Assembly: GCA_029194535.1 (NCBI GenBank)
Contig: JARFXR010000002.1
Coordinates: 868,001 to 932,000, forward strand
DNA: 64,000 bases
Direction: 5' to 3'
Origin: Nitrospira sp.
GTDB taxonomy: Bacteria > Nitrospirota > Nitrospiria > Nitrospirales > Nitrospiraceae
Below are positions 35,153 through 43,813 of this stretch, piece after piece; the stretch's first letter is position 1, and every line of letters starts with the position of its first letter. The position numbers and the translations under genes are program-made. Below the pieces are notes generated by a model. That model did not search any database. It was given only the letters and a program-made list of their open reading frames with translations, and was not told the DNA's origin.

Positions 35153-37860
35153 GACCTGTATTCCGTGAAACTCGCGGCGAGCGCAGCGAAGGTGGTCGGG
35201 CTGTGCTTCTCGAAGCCGGTTTGATCGACGAAGACGAAATCGTATCGTTGTCCGTTCTCCTCGGCGGCAGTGGCGTCGGCGCACCATTGCTTGAGCCGGG
35301 CCATCTTCTGCGGCAAGTCCAATTCAGCCCGCCCCTTGGTCTCGACGATCCAGGTGACGCCGTCGGTTGTCCGGACGAGGAAATCCGGCGTATAGGTGGA
35401 CAGATCCCCGTCGGCCTTCACATAGTCGAGTTTGAAGCCGACTGCGAGGTAGTTCTTGGCGAAGGCCGCCACGTCCTTCGCCGATTCCAGGAAGGCCGCG
35501 AACGACAGCTCGAACCCGCCTGAGTGAGGCTCGCCGACGGTTTTGGTGAAGAGAGATTTCTTGGCGGCGAGGAATGGGCGATGTTGGGTGCGAAAGGGGC
35601 GCGTTTCCCGCAGTCGAATCCTGTCTTCGATGCGCGTGGCGCCGCGGTCCTGAATGGTCAGCGCATTGATGGCAGTCTTGAAGGCATCGTACAGCGTCTT
35701 GGCGACATCCGGTTCGGACAGATTGCGGAGGACGACCGGGTCTTCAAGATTGACCGGTGAGCCGGCGAACAGATGGTCGCGCATGAAGGTCTTCATCTTT
35801 CCATACAGCACATCGTAGCCGCCGACGAGGCGCAGATCCTTGAGTAATTGGCGGGCGAAGAACGCGACCACGGAGCGATAGTCGGCGGGGCCGGAGCCGT
35901 CGAGTTGAATGGTATGGTGAATCTCCGAGTCGAGCATGGTTTTGAAGACGATCTCGCGCGTTTCTTCCGGGGTGAAGGGCTTCAGCGGCGAAGGTCTGTG
36001 GCCCAGGGCCGACGGGTCGAGCGCATCGAGGTCCTTGTAGTCCCGGTGGAAGCGGCGGGTGAGTTTGGGCAGTGGAATGTCCAATTCGTCGAGGTTCTTG
36101 TCGGGATTCTCCGTATCCACTTCGACGATGAGGGAATCCTGGCGCGAGGCACCGCCCCCCATCGGCACCAGTTCGAGACTGACACCCTCCGCCTGGATGG
36201 ATTCGACGAAGTCCATAAACTTGGGCGTGCCCATGACGGAGACCGTTTCCCGCACCAGATCGTTGCCGAAATACATCCGGCGTAGGCCGCGTCCGATGGT
36301 TTGTTCGGGGAGGATGTCGCTCATCGCGGCATAGGCGCGCAGGCCGCAGATCACGGTGACGTTGCGCACGTCCCAGCCCTCCTTGAGCATGAGGACGGAG
36401 ACGATGGCTTTGTAGGGTGACTTCCAGGTGTCGATCTCGTTGGCTTGCTTGCGGAGCGTTTCGAGTTCCTCCTTGCTCTTCCCGGACGCGGCTTCGGAAA
36501 TTTCGCCGTTGTTCTTGGTGTGGATGACGAGCACGCCGCCTTGTAATTCGGGACAAATCTTTTCGAGATAGGCGCCCACTTCATCGCAGTTGCGCGTGTC
36601 GTCCACCATCACGAAGAGCACGGCTTTCTTGCCGAGCGCCTGGTGCTCCGTAAAGCTCTTTCGCCATTCCTCGATGCCCAGTCTGAGATAGTCGTCGTAT
36701 TTCTCGGTGAAGAGGGCGCTCGTTTTCTCCGTCAGCCTGGCGCGGCTGGCGGCGTCCGGCAGGATGGGATGCTTGACGACATTCTGGTGAATGGCTTCGA
36801 CGAGCGGATAGTCGGACACCGTCTGGACGAAGATCGCGCCGTTGTTATGGCGCGGCGTCGCCGTCACGTCCACTTGCAAGGCCAGGCGACGGTCTTTCTG
36901 AAGCATCTTGTGATGAATATCCTGAATGGATTTGAACCAAGCCATCTTGGGGTCGTGAATATGGTGCGCCTCGTCGTTGAAGACGGCCAGTTCTTCCACC
37001 TCACGGACGATCTCGCCGAGGTCGGTTCGGCTGTCGGTGGTCTTGCCGACGGGCTTGGGACCGAACGGCGCGAGAAAGTAATCGCGCAGGTCGTCGTCTT
37101 CCAGCGACGGATCGGTCACGTCGCCGAGAAAGACGCGGTGAATGTTGGTTAGGAACAGATTGCCGGTTTCTCGGACGACGCGCACGTCGTCCTGGATATG
37201 GAGCGTGAGCTGAAAGTCGTCTCGCCAGTTGCGGCCTTCGTGTCCATTAGGAGGAAGAATCGGATCGTTGAAGAAGATTTTCAGGCCGTCGAAATCGGCC
37301 CGCAACCGATCGAGCACAATGATGTTTGGGGCGATGACCAGGAAATTACGCGAGAGGGCAGAGTCTGTCTCGTACAGTTTATGAAAAAAGCTCCAGGCGA
37401 TGAGCAGGGAGAGCACTTTCGTTTTTCCCGCGCCGGTCGCCATCTTCAACATGTAGCGAGGCCAGTCCTCATCGAACATGCCGGTTGAGACCGCGCCCGA
37501 CGCATCGAACCGCATCAGATCGTATTTATCGCGGGCACGGCGAACCTCGAACAGCCAGATGACCGTCTCGACCGCCTCCCGCTGAGCGAAGTAGTAGCGG
37601 AAGGGGGAGCGCGACCCATCGGCGTTTTCGATCAGGTGCTCGGTCTCGAACCAATAACGGAGCAGGGCGACCGAGGTGGTGGAGGCGCCGGCGTATCCAT
37701 TGGCTCGCCAGGCGAAGACTTCCTCGCGGACTTTCGCAACAAGAGGCGGAAGCAGTTTGTCGTACGCCGTTGTGCGGAGCGTTTCGTCGGCAGGAAACCA
37801 GCGCTGATCGGGAATGAGTGGCTCGTACGGAGAGGTTGGGAAGCGTGGATGAAGGGCCAT
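35149..37860 (-). CDS. res: Type III restriction enzyme subunit (Res)
   Basis: From the ATG at 37860 the protein has 903 residues and the features of Res: superfamily II helicase motifs KMATGAGKTKVL (I), FNDEAHHIHD (II, DEAH), VDVTATPRH (III), ILPEQTIGRGLRRM (VI), and a C-terminal PD-(D/E)xK-type nuclease site YTPDFLVRT ... WIVETKGRAE. Res moves on DNA by ATP hydrolysis and cuts when two Mod-bound unmethylated sites meet. Upstream frame extension to 38127 adds 89 residues unlike the family. It is the first gene of the res / AlbA-like / mod set; mod-first order is more usual. The key residues are intact. Confidence 0.9.
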   Translation of the reverse strand: MALHPRFPTSPYEPLIPDQRWFPADETLRTTAYDKLLPPLVAKVREEVFAWRANGYAGASTTSVALLRYWFETEHLIENADGSRSPFRYYFAQREAVETVIWLFEVRRARDKYDLMRFDASGAVSTGMFDEDWPRYMLKMATGAGKTKVLSLLIAWSFFHKLYETDSALSRNFLVIAPNIIVLDRLRADFDGLKIFFNDPILPPNGHEGRNWRDDFQLTLHIQDDVRVVRETGNLFLTNIHRVFLGDVTDPSLEDDDLRDYFLAPFGPKPVGKTTDSRTDLGEIVREVEELAVFNDEAHHIHDPKMAWFKSIQDIHHKMLQKDRRLALQVDVTATPRHNNGAIFVQTVSDYPLVEAIHQNVVKHPILPDAASRARLTEKTSALFTEKYDDYLRLGIEEWRKSFTEHQALGKKAVLFVMVDDTRNCDEVGAYLEKICPELQGGVLVIHTKNNGEISEAASGKSKEELETLRKQANEIDTWKSPYKAIVSVLMLKEGWDVRNVTVICGLRAYAAMSDILPEQTIGRGLRRMYFGNDLVRETVSVMGTPKFMDFVESIQAEGVSLELVPMGGGASRQDSLIVEVDTENPDKNLDELDIPLPKLTRRFHRDYKDLDALDPSALGHRPSPLKPFTPEETREIVFKTMLDSEIHHTIQLDGSGPADYRSVVAFFARQLLKDLRLVGGYDVLYGKMKTFMRDHLFAGSPVNLEDPVVLRNLSEPDVAKTLYDAFKTAINALTIQDRGATRIEDRIRLRETRPFRTQHRPFLAAKKSLFTKTVGEPHSGGFELSFAAFLESAKDVAAFAKNYLAVGFKLDYVKADGDLSTYTPDFLVRTTDGVTWIVETKGRAELDLPQKMARLKQWCADATAAEENGQRYDFVFVDQTGFEKHSPTTFAALAASFTEYRS

Positions 37861-37871
37861 GGCGCACGAGA

Positions 37872-38420
37872 GTCTAGCCAATTCCCCCAGGTGGAGCAAT
37901 GGAAATGCCGGGAGCCAAGCTCTGGATGGCCGACGTGACAGCCGCTTAAACCGGGTACGACGAGATTCGAATGGTGAAAGCCGAAAAGCAGCAAGAAGGT
38001 GATTGTTGTGAGACAGGCGCCGATGGGTGCTTACGCGCCGGCGCCCTTTGCTTCGAGATGCAGTTCTTTCGGAGGGATGCGCGGCTCTCGCGGCGGGGGA
38101 CCGCCCCAGATAAGGACCTCTGGGCATAGGTCAGCGCCTGTCGGCCAAAATACTGCGCCTGCCTCCACACGGACTTCACGGAACCGCGCAGGGTCTTTGC
38201 GAATCGATTCAAAAACGGGCCCGACTAACAAATCGGAAACATCTCGCTCAACCACAGACCCGTCCGTCAGAGTCAGGCGGAGTTGAAAATGATCGAGCGG
38301 CTCGACTTGTTGTATGCGAAGGAATGACGTCATGTGGTGAGTTTACTCCTATCTCATGGTCTAGCCAATCTGCCAAGGGCGTGCAATGGGAATGCCGGTC
38401 ACCAAGCTCTGGAAGATGCG
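37872..38420. repeat. Pair of ~55-bp imperfect direct repeats around DUF2442
   Basis: The sequence starting TCTAGCCAATTCCCCC at 37872 and the one starting TCTAGCCAATCTGCC at 38359 align for about 55 bp (shared words GCAATGG, AATGCCGG, CCAAGCTCTGGA). They stand on both sides of the DUF2442 gene, in the same direction, and may mark a small inserted cassette. Confidence 0.55.
38031..38333 (-). CDS. DUF2442-family small protein
   Basis: The 100-residue protein has the DUF2442 pattern: LDHFQLRLTLTDGSVVERDV, then DLLVGPVFESIRKDPARFRE and VEAGAVFWPTGADLCPEVLI. DUF2442 proteins are usually found next to DUF4160 proteins and are thought to be toxin-antitoxin-like, without proof. No DUF4160 gene is seen here. 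The gene sits just upstream of res on the same strand and between two direct repeats. Confidence 0.75.
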   Translation of the reverse strand: MTSFLRIQQVEPLDHFQLRLTLTDGSVVERDVSDLLVGPVFESIRKDPARFREVRVEAGAVFWPTGADLCPEVLIWGGPPPREPRIPPKELHLEAKGAGA

Positions 38421-38430
38421 GTCGAGGGCA

Positions 38431-38552
38431 GGCTTCGGCGGGTATCCAGTCCCCGATCACGACTGAATGCTGAGGGCAAGGCCCTGACTGGATTCCCGCT
38501 TCCGCGGGAATGACAAACTTCAGCGCTTCTGGCGGCAAACCGACCTACTACC
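38431..38552. repeat. Second, partial copy of the 29200 MITE-like element
   Basis: On the minus strand this reads GGTAGTAGGTCGGTTTGCC, then GTTTGTCATTCCCGCGGAAG and further, matching the first 115 bp of the element at 29200 in order. The far end with the other terminal repeat is missing. It lies between the DUF2442 gene and ubiE. Confidence 0.65.
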
Positions 38553-38625
38553 GTATGGATGGCCGGCTTGACATCACCAGAAAGCGGGTGCTACCACGCT
38601 GGGCATGTTATCTGTGGAGGAGTCC

Positions 38626-39387
38626 GTGCCGCAGACGCAACCACCGTCCGACGCGGAGGCCCGCACCATCTCAACCTGGTCGGGCGAAGCCCGCGAGCAG
38701 GCCGTGCAGCGGATGTTCACGGCGATCGCCGGCGTCTATGATCTGAACAACACGCTGCTGAGCTTCGGACTCCACCACCGTTGGAAAAAGCGTACGGCCT
38801 CGCTCGTCCCGCTCGTTGAGAAGGGTACGGCGCTCGACGTCGGCGCCGGTACGGCTGACCTGGCGCTCTTGCTGGAGCCCCGCATGGGCGCACGGGGACG
38901 GGTCGTCGCCTCCGACCTGAACCATGCCATGCTGGCGGAAGGCCTGAAGAAGGTCGGCGTCAAGGGATTGGCGGGGAAGATCACCTGCCTGCAGGCGAAC
39001 GCCGAGCATTTGGGATTTGCCGACGATAGCTTTGACGCGGTCACGACCGGCTTTTGCATGCGCAACGTCGGCAATCTCTCCCAGGCCGTGGGAGAGATTC
39101 GCCGGGTGATGAAACCGGGCGGCACGTTCGTCTGCCTGGAATTTTCCCGACCGGTGTTCGGATGGCTCCGCGCCCTGTACGATTGGTATTCGTTTACCTT
39201 GCTGCCGTGGATCGGCACGAAGGTCGCCCGCGACAAAACCGGCGTATACGAATACCTCCCGGCCTCGATCCGGACGTTTCCCGATCAGGAACGGCTCTGC
39301 CAAATCATGCGCGAGGCCGGCTTCCGAGAGGTCTCCTATCGAAACCTCTCCGGCGGGATTGTGGCGATACATATTGCGATAAAATAA
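38626..39387 (+). CDS. ubiE: UbiE/MenG-type C-methyltransferase
   Basis: The 253-residue protein has the UbiE signature: VQRMFTAIAGVYDLNNTLLS, SAM-binding LDVGAGTADLALLL, ITCLQANAEHLGFADDSFDA, TGFCMRNVGNLSQAV, and MKPGGTFVCLEFSRP. It methylates the ring of the menaquinone or ubiquinone precursor in respiratory quinone synthesis. I start at GTG 38626, which has GGAGGAG at the right distance; an ATG at 38605 has none. A broken relative of the first half lies at 30540, beyond the type III restriction island. Confidence 0.92.
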   Translation: MPQTQPPSDAEARTISTWSGEAREQAVQRMFTAIAGVYDLNNTLLSFGLHHRWKKRTASLVPLVEKGTALDVGAGTADLALLLEPRMGARGRVVASDLNHAMLAEGLKKVGVKGLAGKITCLQANAEHLGFADDSFDAVTTGFCMRNVGNLSQAVGEIRRVMKPGGTFVCLEFSRPVFGWLRALYDWYSFTLLPWIGTKVARDKTGVYEYLPASIRTFPDQERLCQIMREAGFREVSYRNLSGGIVAIHIAIK

Positions 39388-39389
39388 AG

Positions 39390-39460
39390 TTGTTAGTTGT
39401 GAGTTTTTAGTGTTGAGTGGTTCAGACTAAAAACTCAACACTCAAAACTATGAACTCGAT
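39390..39460. repeat. Two-block heptad repeat between ubiE and the radical SAM gene
   Basis: Block 1 words are TTGTTAG, TTGTGAG, TTTTTAG, TGTTGAG (39390-39417). After 8 nt block 2 runs ACTAAAA, ACTCAAC, ACTCAAA, ACTATGA, ACTCGAT (39426-39460). The fourth word of block 2 holds the ATG of the next gene (39450). The two blocks can base-pair in part (TTTTTAG/CTAAAAA, TTGAGT/ACTCAA). Confidence 0.85.
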
Positions 39461-41075
39461 TCTCTACATTTTCCTCCCCTGCAAGAAGGTCTATCCGATC
39501 GGGATTACCTATCTGGCCGACTTCATTCACCGCCGCAGGCCTGACGTCCGCCAGCAGATTCTGGACCTGTCGCTCTATCCGATCTCACAGCGGAGTCAAG
39601 CGATCAGGGACGCGGCTACGGTGTTCCGGCCGGACCTGGTCTGCTTTTCATGGCGCGACATCCAGATCTTTTCTCCCCATGAAGGAGATTCCTCGCTGGA
39701 ACATGCGTTCAACTTCTACTTTGCGAGCAATCCACTCAAGCGCATCGTCGCGTCGATCGAAGGCGTGAAGCAGCTCTACCGTTATTACCGCCACATCTAT
39801 ACGATCTTGTCCTATCCCTGGCTCATCCGAAAAGAATTCCCCAAGTCTCAGATCATGATCGGCGGCGGCGCCTTCACCGCCTTTGCCGATCAATTGATCG
39901 ACAAGCTGCCGGAAGGCTCCATCGGCCTCCTGGGCGAAGGAGAGGACGCGATTCTCAAGTTGATCGAAGGCCGGTCCATCGAGGACGAACGCTACATTGT
40001 CAAGGAAAACGGCCGGGTGAGAAAGGGACAGCAAGGCTCGCCGGCGTTGCTCGACGCGCTCACGGTGGATCTGCCCTATCTGACGTCGATCTTCCCGCAG
40101 TACCGCGAGTATCAGGGAGAGGCCATCGGCGTCCAGACCAAGCGAGGCTGTCCGTACGACTGCGCCTTCTGCCTCTATCCTTATATTGAAGGCAAGCGAG
40201 TCCGGTATCGACCGCCCGACATGGTGGTGAAGGACATCGCGCAACATTACCATCAATGGGGCGCACGCCGCTTCTGGTTCACCGACGCACAGTTCATTAC
40301 TGGGAAAGAAGCCTATCCCCAGTGCACGGAGATCCTCGAGCGCATCATCAGCGAGAAGATGGAGATCGAATGGTCCGGCTATATCCGGACCTCCCTGATC
40401 ACCCCAGACTTAGCGAAATTGATGGTCCGGTCCGGCGTGGGAGATCTGGAAGTGGCGATCACCTCGGGATCGCAGGAAATCCTCAACAACCTGCACATGG
40501 GCTTCAAGCTCGAACGACTGTATGACGGATGCCGGTACCTTGCAGAGGCTGGCTTCAAGGGCAAGGTGATCCTGAACTACTCGCTGAACAGCCCCAAGGA
40601 AACCGAGGACACCTTGTTGCAGAGCGTCGAGGCCTACAAGACCGTGGCAGCTATTTTAGGCGAAGAGCGGGTGTTCCCCCTGATGTTCTTCCTCGGCATC
40701 CAGCCGAATACGGACTTGGAGCAGCGATTGCTGGAGGAAGGGTATCTCTCGGCCGGCTACAACCCGCTGATGCTGACGCCGACGAGCATCAGGAAGCTAC
40801 TGTATAACCCGGCGCCGCTCAACAAGATCATCGCCAAGGCTTGCCTCAAGGCCTGGGAGCGCAAGAGCGGGAGCCGCGACCCCCGCAAATGGACCGGTTC
40901 CTTGTCGCAAACCTCGGCAGACTCCGGACCCTATGCCGACGCCAACCTCGCCCGCGGCATCGAAGGCAATTCCGGACGGGATGCGTTGCTGTCTCTTGAA
41001 GAGATCCTACGAACCTCCAAGTCCCGCGCTGCATCGCACTCCGAAGAAAAATCTCTGACGGCCTCCTCCACATAA
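39450..41075 (+). CDS. Radical SAM protein with B12-binding-like N-terminus
   Basis: The 541-residue protein has an N-terminal Rossmann-type, B12-binding-like domain (LPCKKVYPIGITYLADFI, then GGGAFTAFADQL and GLLGEGEDAIL) and a radical SAM core with the cluster motif RGCPYDCAFCLYPY. The fold is like MiaB/BchE-type enzymes of the B12-binding radical SAM class. No DxHxxG cobalamin motif was seen, so the N-domain may not bind B12. The C-terminal 80 residues are polar and look disordered. The start codon lies inside a heptad repeat and has no ribosome site. The reaction is unknown. It shares a cluster with USP/PCP_red and a second radical SAM gene. Confidence 0.8.
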   Translation: MNSILYIFLPCKKVYPIGITYLADFIHRRRPDVRQQILDLSLYPISQRSQAIRDAATVFRPDLVCFSWRDIQIFSPHEGDSSLEHAFNFYFASNPLKRIVASIEGVKQLYRYYRHIYTILSYPWLIRKEFPKSQIMIGGGAFTAFADQLIDKLPEGSIGLLGEGEDAILKLIEGRSIEDERYIVKENGRVRKGQQGSPALLDALTVDLPYLTSIFPQYREYQGEAIGVQTKRGCPYDCAFCLYPYIEGKRVRYRPPDMVVKDIAQHYHQWGARRFWFTDAQFITGKEAYPQCTEILERIISEKMEIEWSGYIRTSLITPDLAKLMVRSGVGDLEVAITSGSQEILNNLHMGFKLERLYDGCRYLAEAGFKGKVILNYSLNSPKETEDTLLQSVEAYKTVAAILGEERVFPLMFFLGIQPNTDLEQRLLEEGYLSAGYNPLMLTPTSIRKLLYNPAPLNKIIAKACLKAWERKSGSRDPRKWTGSLSQTSADSGPYADANLARGIEGNSGRDALLSLEEILRTSKSRAASHSEEKSLTASST

Positions 41076-41604
41076 TAACGAGGACGCCTTACCCGTGGAG
41101 TGTCTCGGTGTGGATCCGGGACAATCTCGATCGTCTCCTCACACCGCTCCCTGGCTGTCTGAGCAAACCAGATCGACATCCTGTTCTTTCTAATCTTTTC
41201 GCGATATGTCGCGGCAGGTCGTCATCATCGCCATCCCTCACGGCCAGCGCTTCTGTCAGCCGGTATTTCTTCCTTCCCCGCTCGCGCTATTTCTATCGTA
41301 ATCCTGCTGATTCCGGACGTCGCTCGACATTCCCGCTTCTAGATGAAGCTGGCACCAAGCTTGCGGATCATGGAATCAAGATCGGTCCACGCATCTCCCG
41401 AATTCGACCCTGGCCAGCTCGACTGATGTTGAAGACCGTCGGTCCGGCGCTTGAACGGGAGCCGCTGATCGCCTTGCATTCCCGAGATGGTCGGTGTTAT
41501 CATGCCGCTTCTTTTACACTGGATAGGTTTGTCAACCGTTTGGTTTTTCTGGAGATTATGGCGGTTCCACCTAGCCGGTGAGAGGGCCCGGAGGAGGCAT
41601 CTCG
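41076..41604. other. 529-bp gap before the USP/PCP_red gene
   Basis: No gene is supported here; the one long frame (41108-41581) has no family signature and odd composition. The stretch is long for this dense region and holds the probable promoter at 41474. Confidence 0.5.
41474..41502 (+). promoter_or_regulatory. Possible sigma-70 promoter for the USP/PCP_red gene
   Basis: TTGCAT (41474-41479) and TTATCA (41497-41502) are 17 bp apart, about 100 bp before the ATG at 41605. The match to consensus is moderate. Confidence 0.35.
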
Positions 41605-43671
41605 ATGTATAAGACGATCTATGTTCCGGTCGATAATTCCGACCATTCCAACACCGCCGTCGATATGGGGGTGCACCTGGCCAAGGCGTTCGGCTCGAAG
41701 ATCGTGGGCAGCCATGTCTATGCCGCGAAAATGCATGACAAACGCTTCAAACAGATGGAAGCGGGTCTCCCTGAGGAGTACCACGACGAAAAGGAACTCG
41801 ACCGGCAGCGCCAAATCCATGATTCACTGATTACCCGCGGGCTGCAGATCATCACCGACTCCTATCTCGATTACGTCGACAAGCGGTGCAACGAGGCGAA
41901 CCTGCCGGTCGAGCGACGGTCGCTTGAAGGCCGCAACTGGAAGGTCCTGGCCGAGGACATCAACACCAATGCGTACGATCTCGTCATCATGGGCGCCTTG
42001 GGGGTCGGAGCGGTGAAGGACAGCGTGATCGGCAGCAACACCGAACGGGTGGTCCGCCGTGTCCGCAATTCGGACATGCTCATCATCAAGAATATCCAAC
42101 CGTTCGCCGGCGGGAAGATCGTCGTCGCTGTGGACGGCAGTCCCTATTCCTTCGGCGGCCTCATGACCGGGCTCTCGCTGGGCAAGGCCTTCAACATGCC
42201 GGTCGAGGTGATTTCGGCCTTCGATCCGTACTTCCATTACGCGGCCTTCCATAGTATTTCCGGCGTCCTGAACGAGGAGGCCGGCAAGGTATTCCGCTTC
42301 AAGGAACAGGAAAAGCTGCACGAAGAGATCATTGACAGCGGCCTGGCTAAGATTTACCAGTCGCACCTCGACATTTCGCGCGAGATCGCCCAGGCGGAGC
42401 AGACCGACGTCAAGACCACGCTGCTCGACGGCAAGGCGTTCGAAAAGATCATTCAATACGTCCGCAAGGACGTTCCCGCCCTGTTGATCGTCGGCCGGAT
42501 CGGCGTCCACAGCGACGAGGACATGGACGTCGGCAGCAACACGGAAAATCTGCTCCGAAGCGCGCCCTGCAACGTCCTGGTGTCCAACCGCAAGTATGTG
42601 CCCCCGATCGATACGCAGGCCGAATACACGATCGCCTGGACGGAAGAAGCCTTGCGGCGCATGGAGAAGATCCCCGTATTCGCGCGCGGCGTGGCCAAAA
42701 CGGCGATTCACCGGTATGCCATCGAAAAGGGCCACACGATCATCAGCAACACGGTCGTGGACGCGGCCGTCGGCCACATTCTGCCGAAGGGTGCGATGGA
42801 CGCGATGCGGGCTCTCGGCGGGAACCTCGAGGCCGCCGGCATCGACCGCGACAAGATGCAGGCCGATGATGCGGTCGCGAAGGATCTCATGGGATCGACG
42901 CTCAGCGGCATGATGACCCAGGTCGTCGAGGAGAAGCCGAAGAACTCAGAAGCGACCCAGGCCTATCTCGATCGCATGAGCCAGAACTATTTCGTGTGCG
43001 ATGGATGCGGGTACATCGGGAAGGGCGACACGCCGGTGAAATGCCCCGTCTGCGGCGCCGAAGGCGCCAGGTTCAAGCAAGTCGACAAGAGCATCTTCGA
43101 CGCGGCCGCCAAGTCCGAAGGCGGCCTCGAAACCGATCTGGCTTACGATGACGTGCCGATGCAATGGACCAAGGACGCCAAGGAAGCCATCCGGGCTGTT
43201 CCAGCCGGATTTCAACGGCGACGGGCGAAGGCCAAGATCGAAAAGAGCGCCCGCAAGCTGGGCATGACCACCATCACGCTCGAATACGCCGCGCCGATGA
43301 TCAAGGAAGCTGCGGAAGAAGACTACCAGCCGATCTTCGCCAATAAGGGCGCAGGCACTTCGGCGGAAGCCGAGGCCAAGCTGGCTGCGGTGAGCGCCGA
43401 CGAGACGCATGAGAACGGCCGGTCCGAATCCTCACCCTACACCTGGACGCCCGACGCCCAGGCCAGACTGGACCGCGCTCCGGAAGGATTCATGCGGGAT
43501 TGCACCAAAGCGCTCATCATCAAGCATGCCGAAAAGCTCGGGGTGACGATGATCACGTTGGAGGTCGCCAACGAAGGCATCGAGCAGGCCAAGGGCTATA
43601 TGGCCGAGGCCATGAAGACCGGCAACTTGAAGGACATGATCGCCAACCTCACCGGAAAAGGAAGTGCCTAA
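41605..43671 (+). CDS. Tandem universal-stress protein fused to PCP_red and rubredoxin-like domains
   Basis: This 688-residue protein starts with two USP domains (residues about 1-165 and 170-330; MYKTIYVPVDNSDHS, and GKIVVAVDGSPYSFGG, each with a G-x2-G-like nucleotide loop). Three PCP_red-type helical domains follow, as in the C-terminus of protochlorophyllide-reductase subunit B: WTEEALRRMEKIPVFARG, WTKDAKEAIRAVPAGFQRRR, WTPDAQARLDRAPEGFMRD. Between the first and second is a rubredoxin-like zinc/iron knuckle FVCDGCGYIG ... VKCPVCGAEG. The ATG at 41605 follows GGAGG. The layout suggests ATP sensing joined to a redox or porphyrin/metal-cofactor module, but no function is proved. The next radical SAM gene ends in a PCP_red domain too. 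Confidence 0.8.
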   Translation: MYKTIYVPVDNSDHSNTAVDMGVHLAKAFGSKIVGSHVYAAKMHDKRFKQMEAGLPEEYHDEKELDRQRQIHDSLITRGLQIITDSYLDYVDKRCNEANLPVERRSLEGRNWKVLAEDINTNAYDLVIMGALGVGAVKDSVIGSNTERVVRRVRNSDMLIIKNIQPFAGGKIVVAVDGSPYSFGGLMTGLSLGKAFNMPVEVISAFDPYFHYAAFHSISGVLNEEAGKVFRFKEQEKLHEEIIDSGLAKIYQSHLDISREIAQAEQTDVKTTLLDGKAFEKIIQYVRKDVPALLIVGRIGVHSDEDMDVGSNTENLLRSAPCNVLVSNRKYVPPIDTQAEYTIAWTEEALRRMEKIPVFARGVAKTAIHRYAIEKGHTIISNTVVDAAVGHILPKGAMDAMRALGGNLEAAGIDRDKMQADDAVAKDLMGSTLSGMMTQVVEEKPKNSEATQAYLDRMSQNYFVCDGCGYIGKGDTPVKCPVCGAEGARFKQVDKSIFDAAAKSEGGLETDLAYDDVPMQWTKDAKEAIRAVPAGFQRRRAKAKIEKSARKLGMTTITLEYAAPMIKEAAEEDYQPIFANKGAGTSAEAEAKLAAVSADETHENGRSESSPYTWTPDAQARLDRAPEGFMRDCTKALIIKHAEKLGVTMITLEVANEGIEQAKGYMAEAMKTGNLKDMIANLTGKGSA

Positions 43672-43673
43672 TT

Positions 43674-43810
43674 TTCAGTGCTGAGTCCTGGGTGTTGAGT
43701 GCTTAGTAGCAGCAATAAATTGACCGGACCTGGGCTTACAACTCAGCACATGAATGTCAGCACTCAGCACTAGTTGATCAGCACTCACGTCTCAGCACTC
43801 AGCACTAATT
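43674..43810. repeat. Two-block heptad repeat between USP and radical SAM genes
   Basis: Block 1 (43674-43708) has the words TTCAGTG, CTGAGTC, CTGGGTG, TTGAGTG, CTTAGTA. After a 32-nt gap block 2 begins with ACTCAGC (43741). From 43762 to 43810 it is seven words in strict 7-nt phase: ACTCAGC, ACTAGTT, GATCAGC, ACTCACG, TCTCAGC, ACTCAGC, ACTAATT. The next gene starts three bases later (ATG 43814) with no ribosome site. Confidence 0.9.
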
Positions 43811-43813
43811 GAA

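Noticed and set aside
37946-38212. 88-residue minus-strand frame overlapping the DUF2442 gene
   Set aside because: It overlaps the DUF2442 gene in another frame and has a composition typical of a shadow frame.
41108-41581. 157-residue frame before the USP gene
   Set aside because: No ribosome site, no recognisable motif and composition unlike the neighbours; the stretch holds a likely promoter.
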